Assembly: GCA_023390785.1 (NCBI GenBank)
Contig: JAEWCE010000278.1
Span: 1 to 28,008, forward strand
Reading direction: 5' to 3'
DNA: 28,008 bases
Source of the DNA: Pseudomonadota bacterium
Lineage (GTDB): Bacteria; Pseudomonadota; Alphaproteobacteria; Rhizobiales; Devosiaceae
The notes under the pieces were generated by a model. The model was not told the origin of the DNA and did no database searches. It worked only from the letters and a program-made list of their open reading frames with translations. The translations under genes and the position numbers were made by a program. This document shows, piece by piece, positions 1 through 7,281 of the stretch (its first letter is position 1; each line of letters begins with the position of its first letter).

Positions 1-1
1 G

Positions 2-346
2 GCCAAACAGTCTCCCCCTCTACCGACGCGCGCCAGCGCGGCGGCCGTGGGTCCGGAGGAATGCAAGGTTATCCGCTTCCCCGCATCTGTCTGGGCTCCC
101 CGGCTCTGGGCCGGCAAGGTCGATATCGCGGCGCAGACCCTCATCGAGCGGAAGACCGAACGCGGCCGCAGCAACTATTGGGCGCGCCTGGTCGACACGC
201 TGGCGGCGCAGATGCTTCGCCGTGGCGCAACCGAAGCGGACCTCGACCGGCAGCTCGATGACTTCCGCGATGCGGTGCAGGCGGCAATGTCACGCGGACA
301 TAGCGTGACCTCCTCACGTGACGACAATCCCCAAGGTGCGGCATGA
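2..346 (+). CDS. DUF6074-like small phage-associated protein (5' end probably outside window)
   Basis: The reading frame is open from the left edge to the stop at 344-346. A GTG at 47 is an internal start option, but DUF6074-type proteins usually have a longer N-terminus before the 'KVIRFP' segment, so the true start may lie before the window. The visible part has a hydrophobic-basic strand (CKVIRFPASVWAPRLW), then a helical region with 'YWARLVDTLAAQMLRRG' and an acidic-amphipathic C-terminus. This resembles small proteins found in rhizobial prophages beside replication and packaging genes. Its function is unknown. The stop overlaps the next start by ATGA, so it is translationally coupled to the TOPRIM gene. 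Confidence 0.6.
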   Translation, partial: AKQSPPLPTRASAAAVGPEECKVIRFPASVWAPRLWAGKVDIAAQTLIERKTERGRSNYWARLVDTLAAQMLRRGATEADLDRQLDDFRDAVQAAMSRGHSVTSSRDDNPQGAA

Positions 347-1263
347 CCCAAAATACGGCTAGCCGTAAAACTCGACCCCGCGGTTATATCGAGGGTTACA
401 ACCCGCAGCAGAAGACGTTGGACTTGCTCGCCCAAGTCCAGGTGATCTTGGACGAGTACCGGGAATTCTGGCCGCTCACCATCCGACAGGTCTTCTATCG
501 CTTGGTCGGCAAGTTCGACTACGCGAAGGATGAGGCAGCGTACGAGCGACTCTGCACGCACATGAACAATGCCCGGCGCGGGCGCGTCATCCCATTCGAG
601 GCTATCCGCGACGACGGCGTGGTGACAGTGGACATGGATCATTTCAACGACGCCGACGACTTCCGGCGCCGGGTCCGAGAAATGGCATCGGGATACCAGC
701 GGAATATCTTGCACACGCAGCCGACCCATTTCGAAGTCTGGTGCGAAGCGGCGGGCATGATCTTCCAACTCGCCAGGGTGGCGCGCCGCTATTCCATCCC
801 GGTTTATTCGTCCTCGGGCTTCGATAGCACCACGGCCCGGAAGAACCTCGCCGATCGCATCTGCGACATCGGCAAGCCAGCGGTGATCTTGCACCTCGGC
901 GACTACGACCCATCCGGCGAGGCCATCTTCCAGTCGCTCGCCGACGATGTTTCCGCCTTCGTCCATGCCGACCGACTCAATGGACTGGTCAACGTCCGGT
1001 TCAAGCGCGTCGCGCTCACTGCCGAACAGGTGGAAGCCTACGATCTACCAACGGCGCCCGCGAAGGCATCAGACAGCCGTTCCAGATCCTGGGCGGGCGA
1101 AACATGCCAGCTCGAGGCCCTTCCTCCTGACGAAATCGCCGCACTGCTACGCCATGCAATCCTTGCCGAGATCGACATTCGCCTCGTCCAGGCGACGCGC
1201 GAAGTGGAGAAAGTCGAGCGCGAGGAACTTACGACCCTGCTACTCACGGGACCATCTGCATGA
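343..1263 (+). CDS. TOPRIM-domain protein resembling Spo11/topoisomerase VI subunit A
   Basis: The 306-residue protein has an N-terminal winged-helix-like region with 'LTIRQVFYRLV' (residues 45-55), reminiscent of the 5Y-CAP segment that holds the catalytic Tyr of Spo11/TopoVI-A. It is followed by a TOPRIM fold with a candidate acidic residue near E135 (VWCEAAG) and a DxD pair at D187/D189 (LGDYDPSGEA). Near residues 234-262 it has a 'LPTAPAKASDSRS' then 'LEALPPDE' stretch shared by phage TOPRIM proteins and JetD-like C-termini. TOPRIM acids bind Mg2+ in DNA cleavage or topology enzymes. No TopoVI-B-like ATPase is nearby, so the activity is unproven; a role in replication or recombination of the element is inferred. 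It is coupled to both neighbours by ATGA overlaps. Confidence 0.65.
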   Translation: MTQNTASRKTRPRGYIEGYNPQQKTLDLLAQVQVILDEYREFWPLTIRQVFYRLVGKFDYAKDEAAYERLCTHMNNARRGRVIPFEAIRDDGVVTVDMDHFNDADDFRRRVREMASGYQRNILHTQPTHFEVWCEAAGMIFQLARVARRYSIPVYSSSGFDSTTARKNLADRICDIGKPAVILHLGDYDPSGEAIFQSLADDVSAFVHADRLNGLVNVRFKRVALTAEQVEAYDLPTAPAKASDSRSRSWAGETCQLEALPPDEIAALLRHAILAEIDIRLVQATREVEKVEREELTTLLLTGPSA

Positions 1264-1451
1264 CGACGACGGCAAACATCATCTGGACCGCCAAGGGCAT
1301 CGCCAAATATCTCGGTTGCAGCCCGGAGTACGTCCGCCGCACCCTCGCCGCGGAGCCCGACACGCCCATTCGGCAGCGCGGGCGCCGCATGTATGTCTAT
1401 CGGGCCGATCTCGACGCCTTCATGCACGCCAAGCCGCTCAAAGCCGCATAA
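1260..1451 (+). CDS. Small helix-turn-helix DNA-binding protein (excisionase/AlpA-like)
   Basis: The protein has 63 residues. 'WTAKGIAKYLGCSPEYVRRTL' (residues 9-29) reads as a MerR/excisionase-type winged HTH, and 'RQRGRRMYVYRADLDAFM' (38-55) fits the wing plus the following helix seen in HTH_17 proteins. Such proteins act as excisionases, AlpA-type activators or packaging/regulatory DNA-binding proteins. The gene sits between the TOPRIM gene (ATGA overlap) and the portal gene (51 nt gap), so it could control the head operon or bind near a packaging site. Which of these roles applies cannot be told from sequence. Confidence 0.65.
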   Translation: MTTTANIIWTAKGIAKYLGCSPEYVRRTLAAEPDTPIRQRGRRMYVYRADLDAFMHAKPLKAA

Positions 1452-1502
1452 GGCCAATCTCGTCTAGCTCGCGCGCGCGAGAACGCTGCCACAACTGGCC
1501 CT

Positions 1503-2735
1503 ATGCGGTTTGGGCCTTTCACACTGTTCGAAAAGAAGTCGCTCGCCATCCCCGAGGATTGGCTGATGGCGCTTTTCGGCGTCAGCACGACGGCAGCGGG
1601 CGCGTCGGTCACCTCGACCAGCGCGCTCGAGGTGCCTGCGGTAAGCGCGGCCGTCACCACGATCGCGGACGCGGCGGCCACCCTCGACGTGAGCGTCAAG
1701 GAAGTCGACGAGAAGGGCATCGAGACCCCTATCGACCATCCTGCCAATGCGCTCTTGCGCGGCCAGGCCAATGACTGGACCAGCGGTTTCGAGTTGATCC
1801 GCGCCCTTATGGTCGACGCGCTCACCCGTGACACCGGCGGCCTCGCATGGGTCAATTGGGTCGACGGCAAGCCGGTCGAGATCATCAAATATCTCCCGGG
1901 CATCATCGAGGCCGACACCAAGACCAACAACACCGGCGAGCCGATCTATCGCATCGGCAGCGTGGTGAAGCCCATGCGCGAGATCGTGCATGTTCGCGGT
2001 CCCTTCGATCGCTGCCCCGTCTCACTGGCGCGCGAATCCATCGGCATCGCCGCCGTGATGGAAACACACGCGGCGCGCCTATTCGGCACCGGCGCGAAAC
2101 CGGGCGGGATCCTCCGCACCAAGAAGCCGCTCGGCGACGAAGGTGTGAAGCGGATGCTGGCGGGGTGGAAGGCAGCCCATGAGGGCGCCGCCTCTGCCGG
2201 CAAGACCGCCGTTCTATGGGATGACGCCGAGTGGCAGCAGATGACGCTCAGCAGCGTCGACGCTCAGTTTCAGCAGCTCTGGCTATTCGCCATCCAAGAA
2301 ATCGCGCGGGCCTTTAACATCCCGGCGCCGATGCTGGGCGATCTCAGCCGCGCCACCTGGTCTAACTCGGAACAGAAGGGCCGCGAGTTTCTGAGCTATT
2401 GCCTCGAGCCGTGGCTGCGAGCGCTCGAGGGCGCCTTCGCCCGCGCGCTCTTCACCCCGGAAGAGCGAAGCCGCCTCGTCGTGCGCTTCGATCGCGACGA
2501 CCTCACCCGCGCCGACCTCACTGCCCGCGCGACCGCGATCTCGTCGCTGGTCAGCTCCCGCACCATCAATCCGAACGAGGGCCGCGCCTGGCTGGGGCTT
2601 GGTCCCTACGCGGGCGGCAACGCCTTCGCCAACCCCAATACCGGCGCCAGCCAGCCCGGCGATCCGCAGAAATCCGCGGAAGAGCCCAAGGCGACCGCCG
2701 ACACCGCCGACGAGGAAGACCCTGCCAATGCGTAA
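1503..2735 (+). CDS. HK97-family phage portal protein
   Basis: The 410-residue protein has the length and layout of HK97 gp3-like portals. These form the dodecameric channel at one capsid vertex through which DNA is packaged and to which connectors bind. Recognisable segments include 'PAVSAAVTTIADAAATL' near the N-terminus, 'RGPFDRCPVSLARESIG' (near 163-179), 'IQEIARAFNIPAPMLGDL' and 'ATWSNSEQKGREFLSYCLEPWL' in the stem/wing region. The C-terminal tail after about residue 370 is acidic and low-complexity (Ala, Asp, Glu, Pro). It starts the head operon, and its end overlaps the protease start by 8 nt. No break or frameshift is seen. Confidence 0.95.
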   Translation: MRFGPFTLFEKKSLAIPEDWLMALFGVSTTAAGASVTSTSALEVPAVSAAVTTIADAAATLDVSVKEVDEKGIETPIDHPANALLRGQANDWTSGFELIRALMVDALTRDTGGLAWVNWVDGKPVEIIKYLPGIIEADTKTNNTGEPIYRIGSVVKPMREIVHVRGPFDRCPVSLARESIGIAAVMETHAARLFGTGAKPGGILRTKKPLGDEGVKRMLAGWKAAHEGAASAGKTAVLWDDAEWQQMTLSSVDAQFQQLWLFAIQEIARAFNIPAPMLGDLSRATWSNSEQKGREFLSYCLEPWLRALEGAFARALFTPEERSRLVVRFDRDDLTRADLTARATAISSLVSSRTINPNEGRAWLGLGPYAGGNAFANPNTGASQPGDPQKSAEEPKATADTADEEDPANA

Positions 2736-3246
2736 CGACCTCGACCGCGTGTTTTTCGAAACCAAGCTGCTCACCGACGAGGCCGGCGCCATTTCCGGCA
2801 TCGCCTGGAAGTACGACCAGCCCGACCGCATCGGCGATGTGATCGAGGCCGGCGCCTTCGCCAAGGCAGCGTTCCCGCTGCCCATGCTGCCGTTTCACGA
2901 CATGGGCGACCCCATCGGCGTTTGGGAGAGCGCGGAGGACAAGGGCGGCGCCTGGATCGTCAAGGGCAAGATGCTGATCGACGACGTGCCCCGCGCCCGT
3001 CAGGTCCGCGCGCTGGTCAAGGCCGGCGCCGTGAAGGGCCTCAGCATCGGCTTCATGACGAAGAAAGCCGTCACCCGCCCCGGTGGCGGCCGCACCATCA
3101 AATCCCTCGAGTTGTTCGAAGTGAGCCTCGTGACCGTGGGCATGCACCCCGGCGCGAAGATCACCTCGGCAAAGTCGGCGGTGGAGGCCTTGAGCCTCGC
3201 CGCCATGCTCAACCGCGCCACCCTGGCGCTCAGCAATAGGAGCTAG
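2728..3246 (+). CDS. HK97-family prohead (maturation) protease
   Basis: The ATG at 2728, overlapping the portal stop, gives a 172-residue protein of the usual size for U35 prohead proteases. These cleave the capsid delta domain and then themselves during head maturation. Candidate catalytic residues are H57 in 'LPFHDMGDPIG' and S106 in 'VKGLSIGFM', with 'ELFEVSLVTVGMHPGA' (129-143) forming the conserved strand that follows. The 'RIGDVIEAGAF' segment (34-44) is also typical. A longer in-frame extension upstream to 2599 is proline/arginine-rich and lies over the portal tail, so it was rejected as a start. The gene lies 2 nt before the capsid gene. Confidence 0.93.
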   Translation: MRNDLDRVFFETKLLTDEAGAISGIAWKYDQPDRIGDVIEAGAFAKAAFPLPMLPFHDMGDPIGVWESAEDKGGAWIVKGKMLIDDVPRARQVRALVKAGAVKGLSIGFMTKKAVTRPGGGRTIKSLELFEVSLVTVGMHPGAKITSAKSAVEALSLAAMLNRATLALSNRS

Positions 3247-3248
3247 AC

Positions 3249-4445
3249 GTGAAGCACGTCAGCACGAGCGCCATGATCGCCGGCGCACTCGAACTCAAGG
3301 GCGACGACGACGAGCCGATTGCCATTGTGCAGAAGGCCATCGACGACCTCACGAAGTCGATCGACGACCGCATCAAGGCCATCGAGGCCAAGGGCGGCAA
3401 CGCCGAAACCGACGCGACCCTCAAGAGCCTCGTCGCCCGCCTCGAGGCCGTCGAGAAGAAGGCCAATCGCCCGGGAACCGACGACAAGACCGCCGACGAA
3501 GCCGCCGAACTGCAGAAGAAGGCCTTCGGCTCATATTTGCGCCTGGGCAACAATGCCCCCGCCGACGAGCTCAAGACGCTCATCGTGTCGAGCGACCCCC
3601 AGGGCGGCTATCTGGCGCCGACGGAAATGTCGACCGAGATGATCCGCGACATCACGCAGTATTCGCCGATCCGCTCGCTCGCCAGCGTGCGCAGCACCAC
3701 GTCGCCGGCCGTCAGCTACCCCAAGCGCACCGGCATCACCAACGGCCTGTGGAAAGGTGAGCAGCAGGCCGCGGGCGCCAGCGAGCCGGCTTTCGGCCAG
3801 GTCGAAATTCCCGTCCGCGAGGTGAACACCTACGTCGACATTTCGAACCAGCTTCTCGCCGACAGTGGCGGCCAGGCGGAGGCCGAAGTGCGCCTCGCCC
3901 TCGCCGAAGACTTCGGCCAGAAGGAAGGCGAGGCTTTCGTCAACGGCACGGGCGTTCTCGACCCCGAGGGCATCCTGACCGCTGCCGGCGTCGGCTATAC
4001 CGCCACCGGCAACGCCTCGACGCTGGGCACCGCGCCAGCCGACAAGCTCATCGATCTCTTCTACAGCCTCAAGGCCGCCTATCGGAACCGCGGCACCTGG
4101 CTGATGAATGGCTCGACGCTCGCCGCCATCCGCAAGCTCAAGGACTCGACGACCAATATCTACCTCTGGCAGCCGAGCCTCGCCGCTGGGCAGCCGGAAA
4201 CGATCCTCGGCCGCCCCGTCATCGAAGACCCGGAAATGCCCGACGTGGGCAGCGCAGCCGAGCCGATCGTCTTCGGCGACATCGCGACCGCTTACCGCAT
4301 CATCGACCGCATCGGCCTCTCGATCCTGGTGAACCCCTACCTGCTCGCCACCAATGGCGTCACGCGCATCCATGCGACGCGCCGTGTGGGCGGCAAGGTG
4401 GTGCAGCCCGCCGCGATCAAGAAGCTCCGCTGCGCGACCTCGTAA
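3249..4445 (+). CDS. HK97-family major capsid protein
   Basis: The GTG at 3249, preceded by AGGAG about 7 nt upstream, gives 398 residues. The first ~100 residues are a charged coiled-coil-like region (DDLTKSIDDRIKAIEAKGG, LVARLEAVEKKA) matching the delta scaffold domain removed by the protease. From 'SSDPQGGYLAPTEMSTEMI' onward the sequence matches the HK97 fold: N-arm, E-loop region with 'VSYPKRTG', spine helix 'EAEVRLALAEDFGQKEGEAFVNG', and the P/A-domain segment 'GRPVIEDPEMPDVG'. It forms the icosahedral shell. The full-length scaffold and the adjacent protease suggest a self-sufficient head-assembly set. Confidence 0.96.
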   Translation: MKHVSTSAMIAGALELKGDDDEPIAIVQKAIDDLTKSIDDRIKAIEAKGGNAETDATLKSLVARLEAVEKKANRPGTDDKTADEAAELQKKAFGSYLRLGNNAPADELKTLIVSSDPQGGYLAPTEMSTEMIRDITQYSPIRSLASVRSTTSPAVSYPKRTGITNGLWKGEQQAAGASEPAFGQVEIPVREVNTYVDISNQLLADSGGQAEAEVRLALAEDFGQKEGEAFVNGTGVLDPEGILTAAGVGYTATGNASTLGTAPADKLIDLFYSLKAAYRNRGTWLMNGSTLAAIRKLKDSTTNIYLWQPSLAAGQPETILGRPVIEDPEMPDVGSAAEPIVFGDIATAYRIIDRIGLSILVNPYLLATNGVTRIHATRRVGGKVVQPAAIKKLRCATS

Positions 4446-4470
4446 GCGAAACCGGAAAGGAACCATCGCC

Positions 4471-4896
4471 ATGCGCGATCTCGCAAACAATCTGGACTTC
4501 AAACGCGGCATGTCTCCCGTGGCGGCCGTCACCGACAACACGCCCTTTGTGTCGCAGATCCTCGACACCAAGGGGCTCAATGGCGCCGTGTTCGCCATCC
4601 TCATCGGCGCCAACACTGACGCCGACGCCACCTTCACCGTGCTTGTCGAAGACGACGACGCCTCCGGTTTCGGCACCGCGGCGGCCGTTGCCGACGAATA
4701 CCTCAACGGCACTGAACTGCTCGCCGGCTTCCAGTTCGACGACGACAACGAAGTGCGGAAGATCGGTTACCACGGCCCCAAGCGCTATGTGCGCGTGACC
4801 ATCACGCCCGCAGGCAACGGCGCCGGCAACATCTTCCTCGCCGGCCTCTGGGTCACCGAACCGCTGGATAAGCCCAGCGCCAACCCGCCGGCATAA
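4471..4896 (+). CDS. Conserved phage structural protein, probable capsid decoration protein
   Basis: The ATG at 4471 follows a GGAAAGGA-type ribosome site and gives 141 residues. The sequence is beta-rich with an N-terminal 'NNLDFKRGMSPVAAVTDNT' arm, a central 'DADATFTVLVEDDDASGFG' strand pair and a 'RKIGYHGPKRYVRVTITPAGN' strand. Proteins with this pattern, including the 'ANPPA' end, commonly sit directly after the capsid gene in HK97-like phages of alphaproteobacteria. Placement and size suggest a head decoration or accessory capsid protein, but no function is shown by sequence. It lies 25 nt after the capsid stop and 11 nt before the next small gene. Confidence 0.7.
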   Translation: MRDLANNLDFKRGMSPVAAVTDNTPFVSQILDTKGLNGAVFAILIGANTDADATFTVLVEDDDASGFGTAAAVADEYLNGTELLAGFQFDDDNEVRKIGYHGPKRYVRVTITPAGNGAGNIFLAGLWVTEPLDKPSANPPA

Positions 4897-4907
4897 GGGG
4901 AACCGCC

Positions 4908-5066
4908 ATGCTCAAGGTGAAAATCCTCAAGCCCGTCGACGGCTACGAAGTCGGCGACACGCCCGAAATGACCGGCAACCGCTTCCGCGAATTAGAAGCG
5001 TCCGGCCATGTCGAGCGGGCACCCGTCGAGGGCGAGCCGGCCAAGCCCAAGGGCAAGCGCCGGTGA
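4908..5066 (+). CDS. 52-residue basic protein between decoration and HNH genes
   Basis: The ATG at 4908 is preceded by AAGGGGAA at good spacing and opens a 52-residue frame ending at the TGA at 5064-5066. It has a short strand-rich N-terminus (MLKVKILKPVDGYEVGD), a central 'GNRFRELEASGHVERA' helix and a Lys/Pro-rich tail ending KGKRR. The N-terminal pattern resembles the small DUF-type proteins with 'L.P...Y..G' that follow capsid genes in many HK97-like clusters. Its role is unknown. The tight spacing on both sides (11 nt and 1 nt) supports it as a real operon member. Confidence 0.6.
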   Translation: MLKVKILKPVDGYEVGDTPEMTGNRFRELEASGHVERAPVEGEPAKPKGKRR

Positions 5067-5067
5067 C

Positions 5068-5421
5068 GTGCCCCACCGCGCTCCTCATGTCTGCGGTCTA
5101 TGCGGCCTCGCCCATGCATCGGGCGAACGCTGCCCCAAGGCCAAGCAGCAGACCAAGGAGCGCAACGCCCGCGCTGACGCCCGACGACCATCGGCGCGCC
5201 AGCGTGGATACGACGCGGCATGGCAGGCAGCGGCCAAAGCCTTCCTCGCCGAGCCAGGGCACGACCTCTGCGCACGTTGTGGGGCACCCGCCACCGTCGT
5301 GATGCACATCGTCAGCATCCGGCAGCGCCCCGACTTACGCATGGTGCGCACCAACTGGCGACCCGGCTGCAAGCGCTGCAACGCCCTCGAGGCAGTGGAA
5401 GAGCGAAAGACCCAACGATGA
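5068..5421 (+). CDS. Phage HNH endonuclease, packaging-associated
   Basis: The GTG at 5068, one base after the preceding stop, gives 117 residues; upstream in-frame codons overlap the previous gene. The N-terminus has a Cys cluster (CGLCG, C at ~23), followed by 'RQRGYDAAWQAAAKAFLAEPGHDLC', the usual helix before an HNH fold. A zinc-binding CxxC (LCARCG) and CKRC pair flank 'VVMHIVSIRQRPDLRMVRTNWRPGCKRCNALEAVEE'. HK97-type phages need an HNH protein with terminase for specific cos cleavage. The usual Asp before the first His is Met here and the final His position is unclear, so the motif is a variant. Its stop overlaps the next start (ATGA). Confidence 0.8.
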   Translation: MPHRAPHVCGLCGLAHASGERCPKAKQQTKERNARADARRPSARQRGYDAAWQAAAKAFLAEPGHDLCARCGAPATVVMHIVSIRQRPDLRMVRTNWRPGCKRCNALEAVEERKTQR

Positions 5422-5825
5422 GCCAGCACTACTTCACCATCCCTCCCAAGACTGCCCTCGCTGTTGCCCGTGGTGACGACGCCTGGTCACCCATCCGGGC
5501 CATGACATCGCTGGGTGTGGACGCCGAGCCAGGCCAGCCCGTTCGCATCGAGATCGTCGAGGGCGCAGCCAATCATCGTCGCATCCTCGACACCAAGCCC
5601 AAGGGCATCGCGCTGCCCTTCCGCTTGACGTTCCCCAATGGTCGCACCCGCCTGTTCTCAGGTCGCATCATCACCACGGTGACAGAGGGCAAGGCACTCG
5701 TCTCAGTCGTCGAGATCGAAGGCACGGTGCAGCGCATCACCCCCGGGGTGGAAGCCAACTTTCCCGACCCCATGAGGACCGGCGCGGGTGGGAACGCGCG
5801 AGATTTGCCCGAAATGGGAGTTTGA
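5418..5825 (+). CDS. Phage structural protein of unknown role (beta-rich)
   Basis: The ATG at 5418 overlaps the HNH stop and gives 135 residues. The sequence is rich in short strands: 'HYFTIPPKTALAVARGDDAW', 'GIALPFRLTFPNGRTRLFSGRIITTVTEGKALVSVVEIEGTVQRI'. The C-terminal strand pattern (LTFPNGR...F.G.I then V...E..GTV) is loosely like the beta-sandwich of small tail-tube or Ig-like phage proteins, but the match is too weak for a call. A capsid accessory protein is as likely. It lies between the HNH and connector genes, 3 nt before the latter. Confidence 0.6.
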   Translation: MSQHYFTIPPKTALAVARGDDAWSPIRAMTSLGVDAEPGQPVRIEIVEGAANHRRILDTKPKGIALPFRLTFPNGRTRLFSGRIITTVTEGKALVSVVEIEGTVQRITPGVEANFPDPMRTGAGGNARDLPEMGV

Positions 5826-5828
5826 CCG

Positions 5829-6131
5829 ATGGCACTCGACCTCGAAACGCTCAAAGCCCACTGCAGCGTCACGATCGACACCGACGACGACCTGCTCGAA
5901 CGCCTTCTGGCGTCGGCTCAGAAGCACGTCGAGCGCGAGCTTGGCTATGCCCTCGACGATGAGGACGAGCTGCCGGACGGCGTGCCGGAAGACCTCGAGG
6001 AAGCCGTGCTGCAGATCGCGGCGCACTGGTACGAGAACCGTGAAGCCGCCCTCGTCGGCGTGACCGCCACCTCGCTGCCCACCGGCGCCGCCGACGTCAT
6101 CGCCAATCACCGCACCTATACGTTCGGGTGA
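5829..6131 (+). CDS. HK97 gp6-like head-tail connector protein
   Basis: The protein has 100 residues. 'MALDLETLKAHCSVTIDTDDDLLERLLASAQKHVERELGYAL' fits the N-terminal helices of the gp6-like connector family ('LK.HL.ID.D.DD.LL..LI.AA..YVE...G'), and 'PEDLEEAVLQIAAHWYENREA' is the family's central helix. Gp6-type proteins form the ring under the portal that closes the filled head and receives the adaptor. It is followed after 3 nt by the adaptor gene, the standard order for HK97-like heads. Confidence 0.88.
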   Translation: MALDLETLKAHCSVTIDTDDDLLERLLASAQKHVERELGYALDDEDELPDGVPEDLEEAVLQIAAHWYENREAALVGVTATSLPTGAADVIANHRTYTFG

Positions 6132-6134
6132 CCC

Positions 6135-6455
6135 ATGCGCGCCGGAAAACTCGACCGCGAAATTCTCATCGAGTCCTATACCAGCGTCCAAGACCCGGGC
6201 ACCGGTGAGGAAATTCCGACCTGGGTGCCGCTCGCCACCATGCGGGCCGAAGTCATCCAGTCCGGCGCCGATGAATTCTTTCAGGCCGGCGGCATCGAGG
6301 GCGTCGTGCTCTCGGTCTTCCGCACCCGCTACGTCGCGGGAGTGACGGTGCAGAGCCGCGTCACTTTCGAGGGCCGCATCTTCAACCTCATCGAGGTGAA
6401 AGAACTCGGCCGTCGTCGTGGCCTCGAGCTGCGCGGAAAGGCGTCGTCCGAATGA
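6135..6455 (+). CDS. Phage head-tail adaptor (head closure) protein
   Basis: The 106-residue protein starts 'MRAGKLDREILIESYTSVQDPGTGEEIPTW', the hallmark opening of SPP1 gp16/HK97-type head closure proteins ('G.L..RI.I......D..G....W'). It continues with 'MRAEVIQSGADEFFQAGG' and 'VAGVTVQSRVTFEGRIFNLIEVKELGRRRGLEL'. These proteins form a ring below the connector that stops DNA leaking and gives the docking surface for a tail. If the element borrows helper tails, this protein and the next would decide compatibility. Its stop overlaps the gp10-like start by ATGA. Confidence 0.88.
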   Translation: MRAGKLDREILIESYTSVQDPGTGEEIPTWVPLATMRAEVIQSGADEFFQAGGIEGVVLSVFRTRYVAGVTVQSRVTFEGRIFNLIEVKELGRRRGLELRGKASSE

Positions 6456-6850
6456 GCGCCACCATCAAAATCGAGGGCCTGCAGGACATCGATCGGGCGC
6501 TCGCCGATCTCGGCACCAAGGCACTCGCCCGCGGCGTTCTCACCCGCGTCGCCAAGAAGCGCCTGCAGCCCATCGCCGACAAGGCCAATTCGCTTGCACC
6601 CAATGATCCGGCGACGCCGGGCGGGCTCAGCACATCGTTCACCGTCGGCACCAAGCTCACCCCGCGCCAGGCCGGCCTTGCCAAGAAGGCGGGCAAGGAT
6701 TTCGTCGAGGTATATGCCGGCACCGCCGACCCGGCCGGCGTGCAGATCGAATTCGGCAACGTCAATCACGGCGTCGATTTCGACACCTCGACGCCCACGC
6801 CCTGGTTCACCGCCTCGCTCGATTTCAACGTGTGGTGGAGGGCGGCATGA
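6452..6850 (+). CDS. HK97 gp10-like protein (tail-completion type), short C-terminus
   Basis: The protein has 132 residues. 'IKIEGLQDIDRALADLGTKALARGVLTRVAKKRLQPIADKANSLAP' is the standard gp10-family N-terminus, and 'DPAGVQIEFGNVNHG...PTPWFTASLD' matches the conserved 'EFGT....P.PFLRPA.D' block. In phages the protein sits at the head-tail joint. After 'PWFTASLD' the protein ends within about ten residues (FNVWWRAA), whereas relatives usually carry a further helix, so the C-terminus looks clipped right before the terminase genes. Its TGA overlaps the TerS ATG. Confidence 0.82.
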   Translation: MSATIKIEGLQDIDRALADLGTKALARGVLTRVAKKRLQPIADKANSLAPNDPATPGGLSTSFTVGTKLTPRQAGLAKKAGKDFVEVYAGTADPAGVQIEFGNVNHGVDFDTSTPTPWFTASLDFNVWWRAA

Positions 6851-7281
6851 AGGGCACCAAGCCGCGCCTCGTCGTCGACAACGATCCGGTGACGAAAGCG
6901 CCGGCCGCGCCCTCATGGCTCAGCGCCGACGCCAAGAAGGAATGGCGCCGCGTCATGCCGGTGCTGATGAAGCGCAGGATCCTCACCACGGGCGATCTCG
7001 GCAGCCTCGAAAACTACTGCGTGTGCATCGGCACCATCCGCGAGATGGAGCGCAACCTGCAACGGCAGGGGCACATCATTGAGGTGTTCAAGGAAAACGC
7101 CGACGGCGATCTCGTCTCGCTGGGCATGAAGCGCAACCCCGCGGTGTCGGTGCAGGCCGACGCCATGACGCGCGCCCGGCTGCTCGCCGCAGAATTGGGG
7201 CTCACTCCGGTGTCGCGCTCGCGGCCCGCAATTCGGGAGGATGAGGATGGCGACGACCTCAACCCGCTCGACATATCCTGA
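6847..7281 (+). CDS. Phage terminase small subunit, P27 family
   Basis: The ATG at 6847 (ATGA overlap) gives 144 residues. Typical P27-family segments are 'PSWLSADAKKEWRRVMPVLMKRRILTTGDLGSLENYCVCIG' and 'KRNPAVSVQADAMTRARLLAAELGLTPVSRSR'. TerS recognises the packaging site and recruits TerL. The C-terminal tail is acidic (EDEDGDDLNPLD) and overlaps the TerL start by 35 nt. Having its own TerS implies that the element packages its own DNA selectively. Confidence 0.92.
   Translation: MKGTKPRLVVDNDPVTKAPAAPSWLSADAKKEWRRVMPVLMKRRILTTGDLGSLENYCVCIGTIREMERNLQRQGHIIEVFKENADGDLVSLGMKRNPAVSVQADAMTRARLLAAELGLTPVSRSRPAIREDEDGDDLNPLDIS

Noticed and set aside
3531..4748. Long minus-strand open frame (405 codons) over the capsid gene
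   Set aside because: It is antisense to a strong HK97 capsid match. Its length follows from GC-rich codon bias, and its product is low-complexity with no family resemblance.
5418..5825. Reading this gene as a tail-tube protein, which would argue for a tail module
   Set aside because: Only a loose strand pattern supports it, and no tape measure, chaperone or other tail gene accompanies it. Kept as structural, role unknown.
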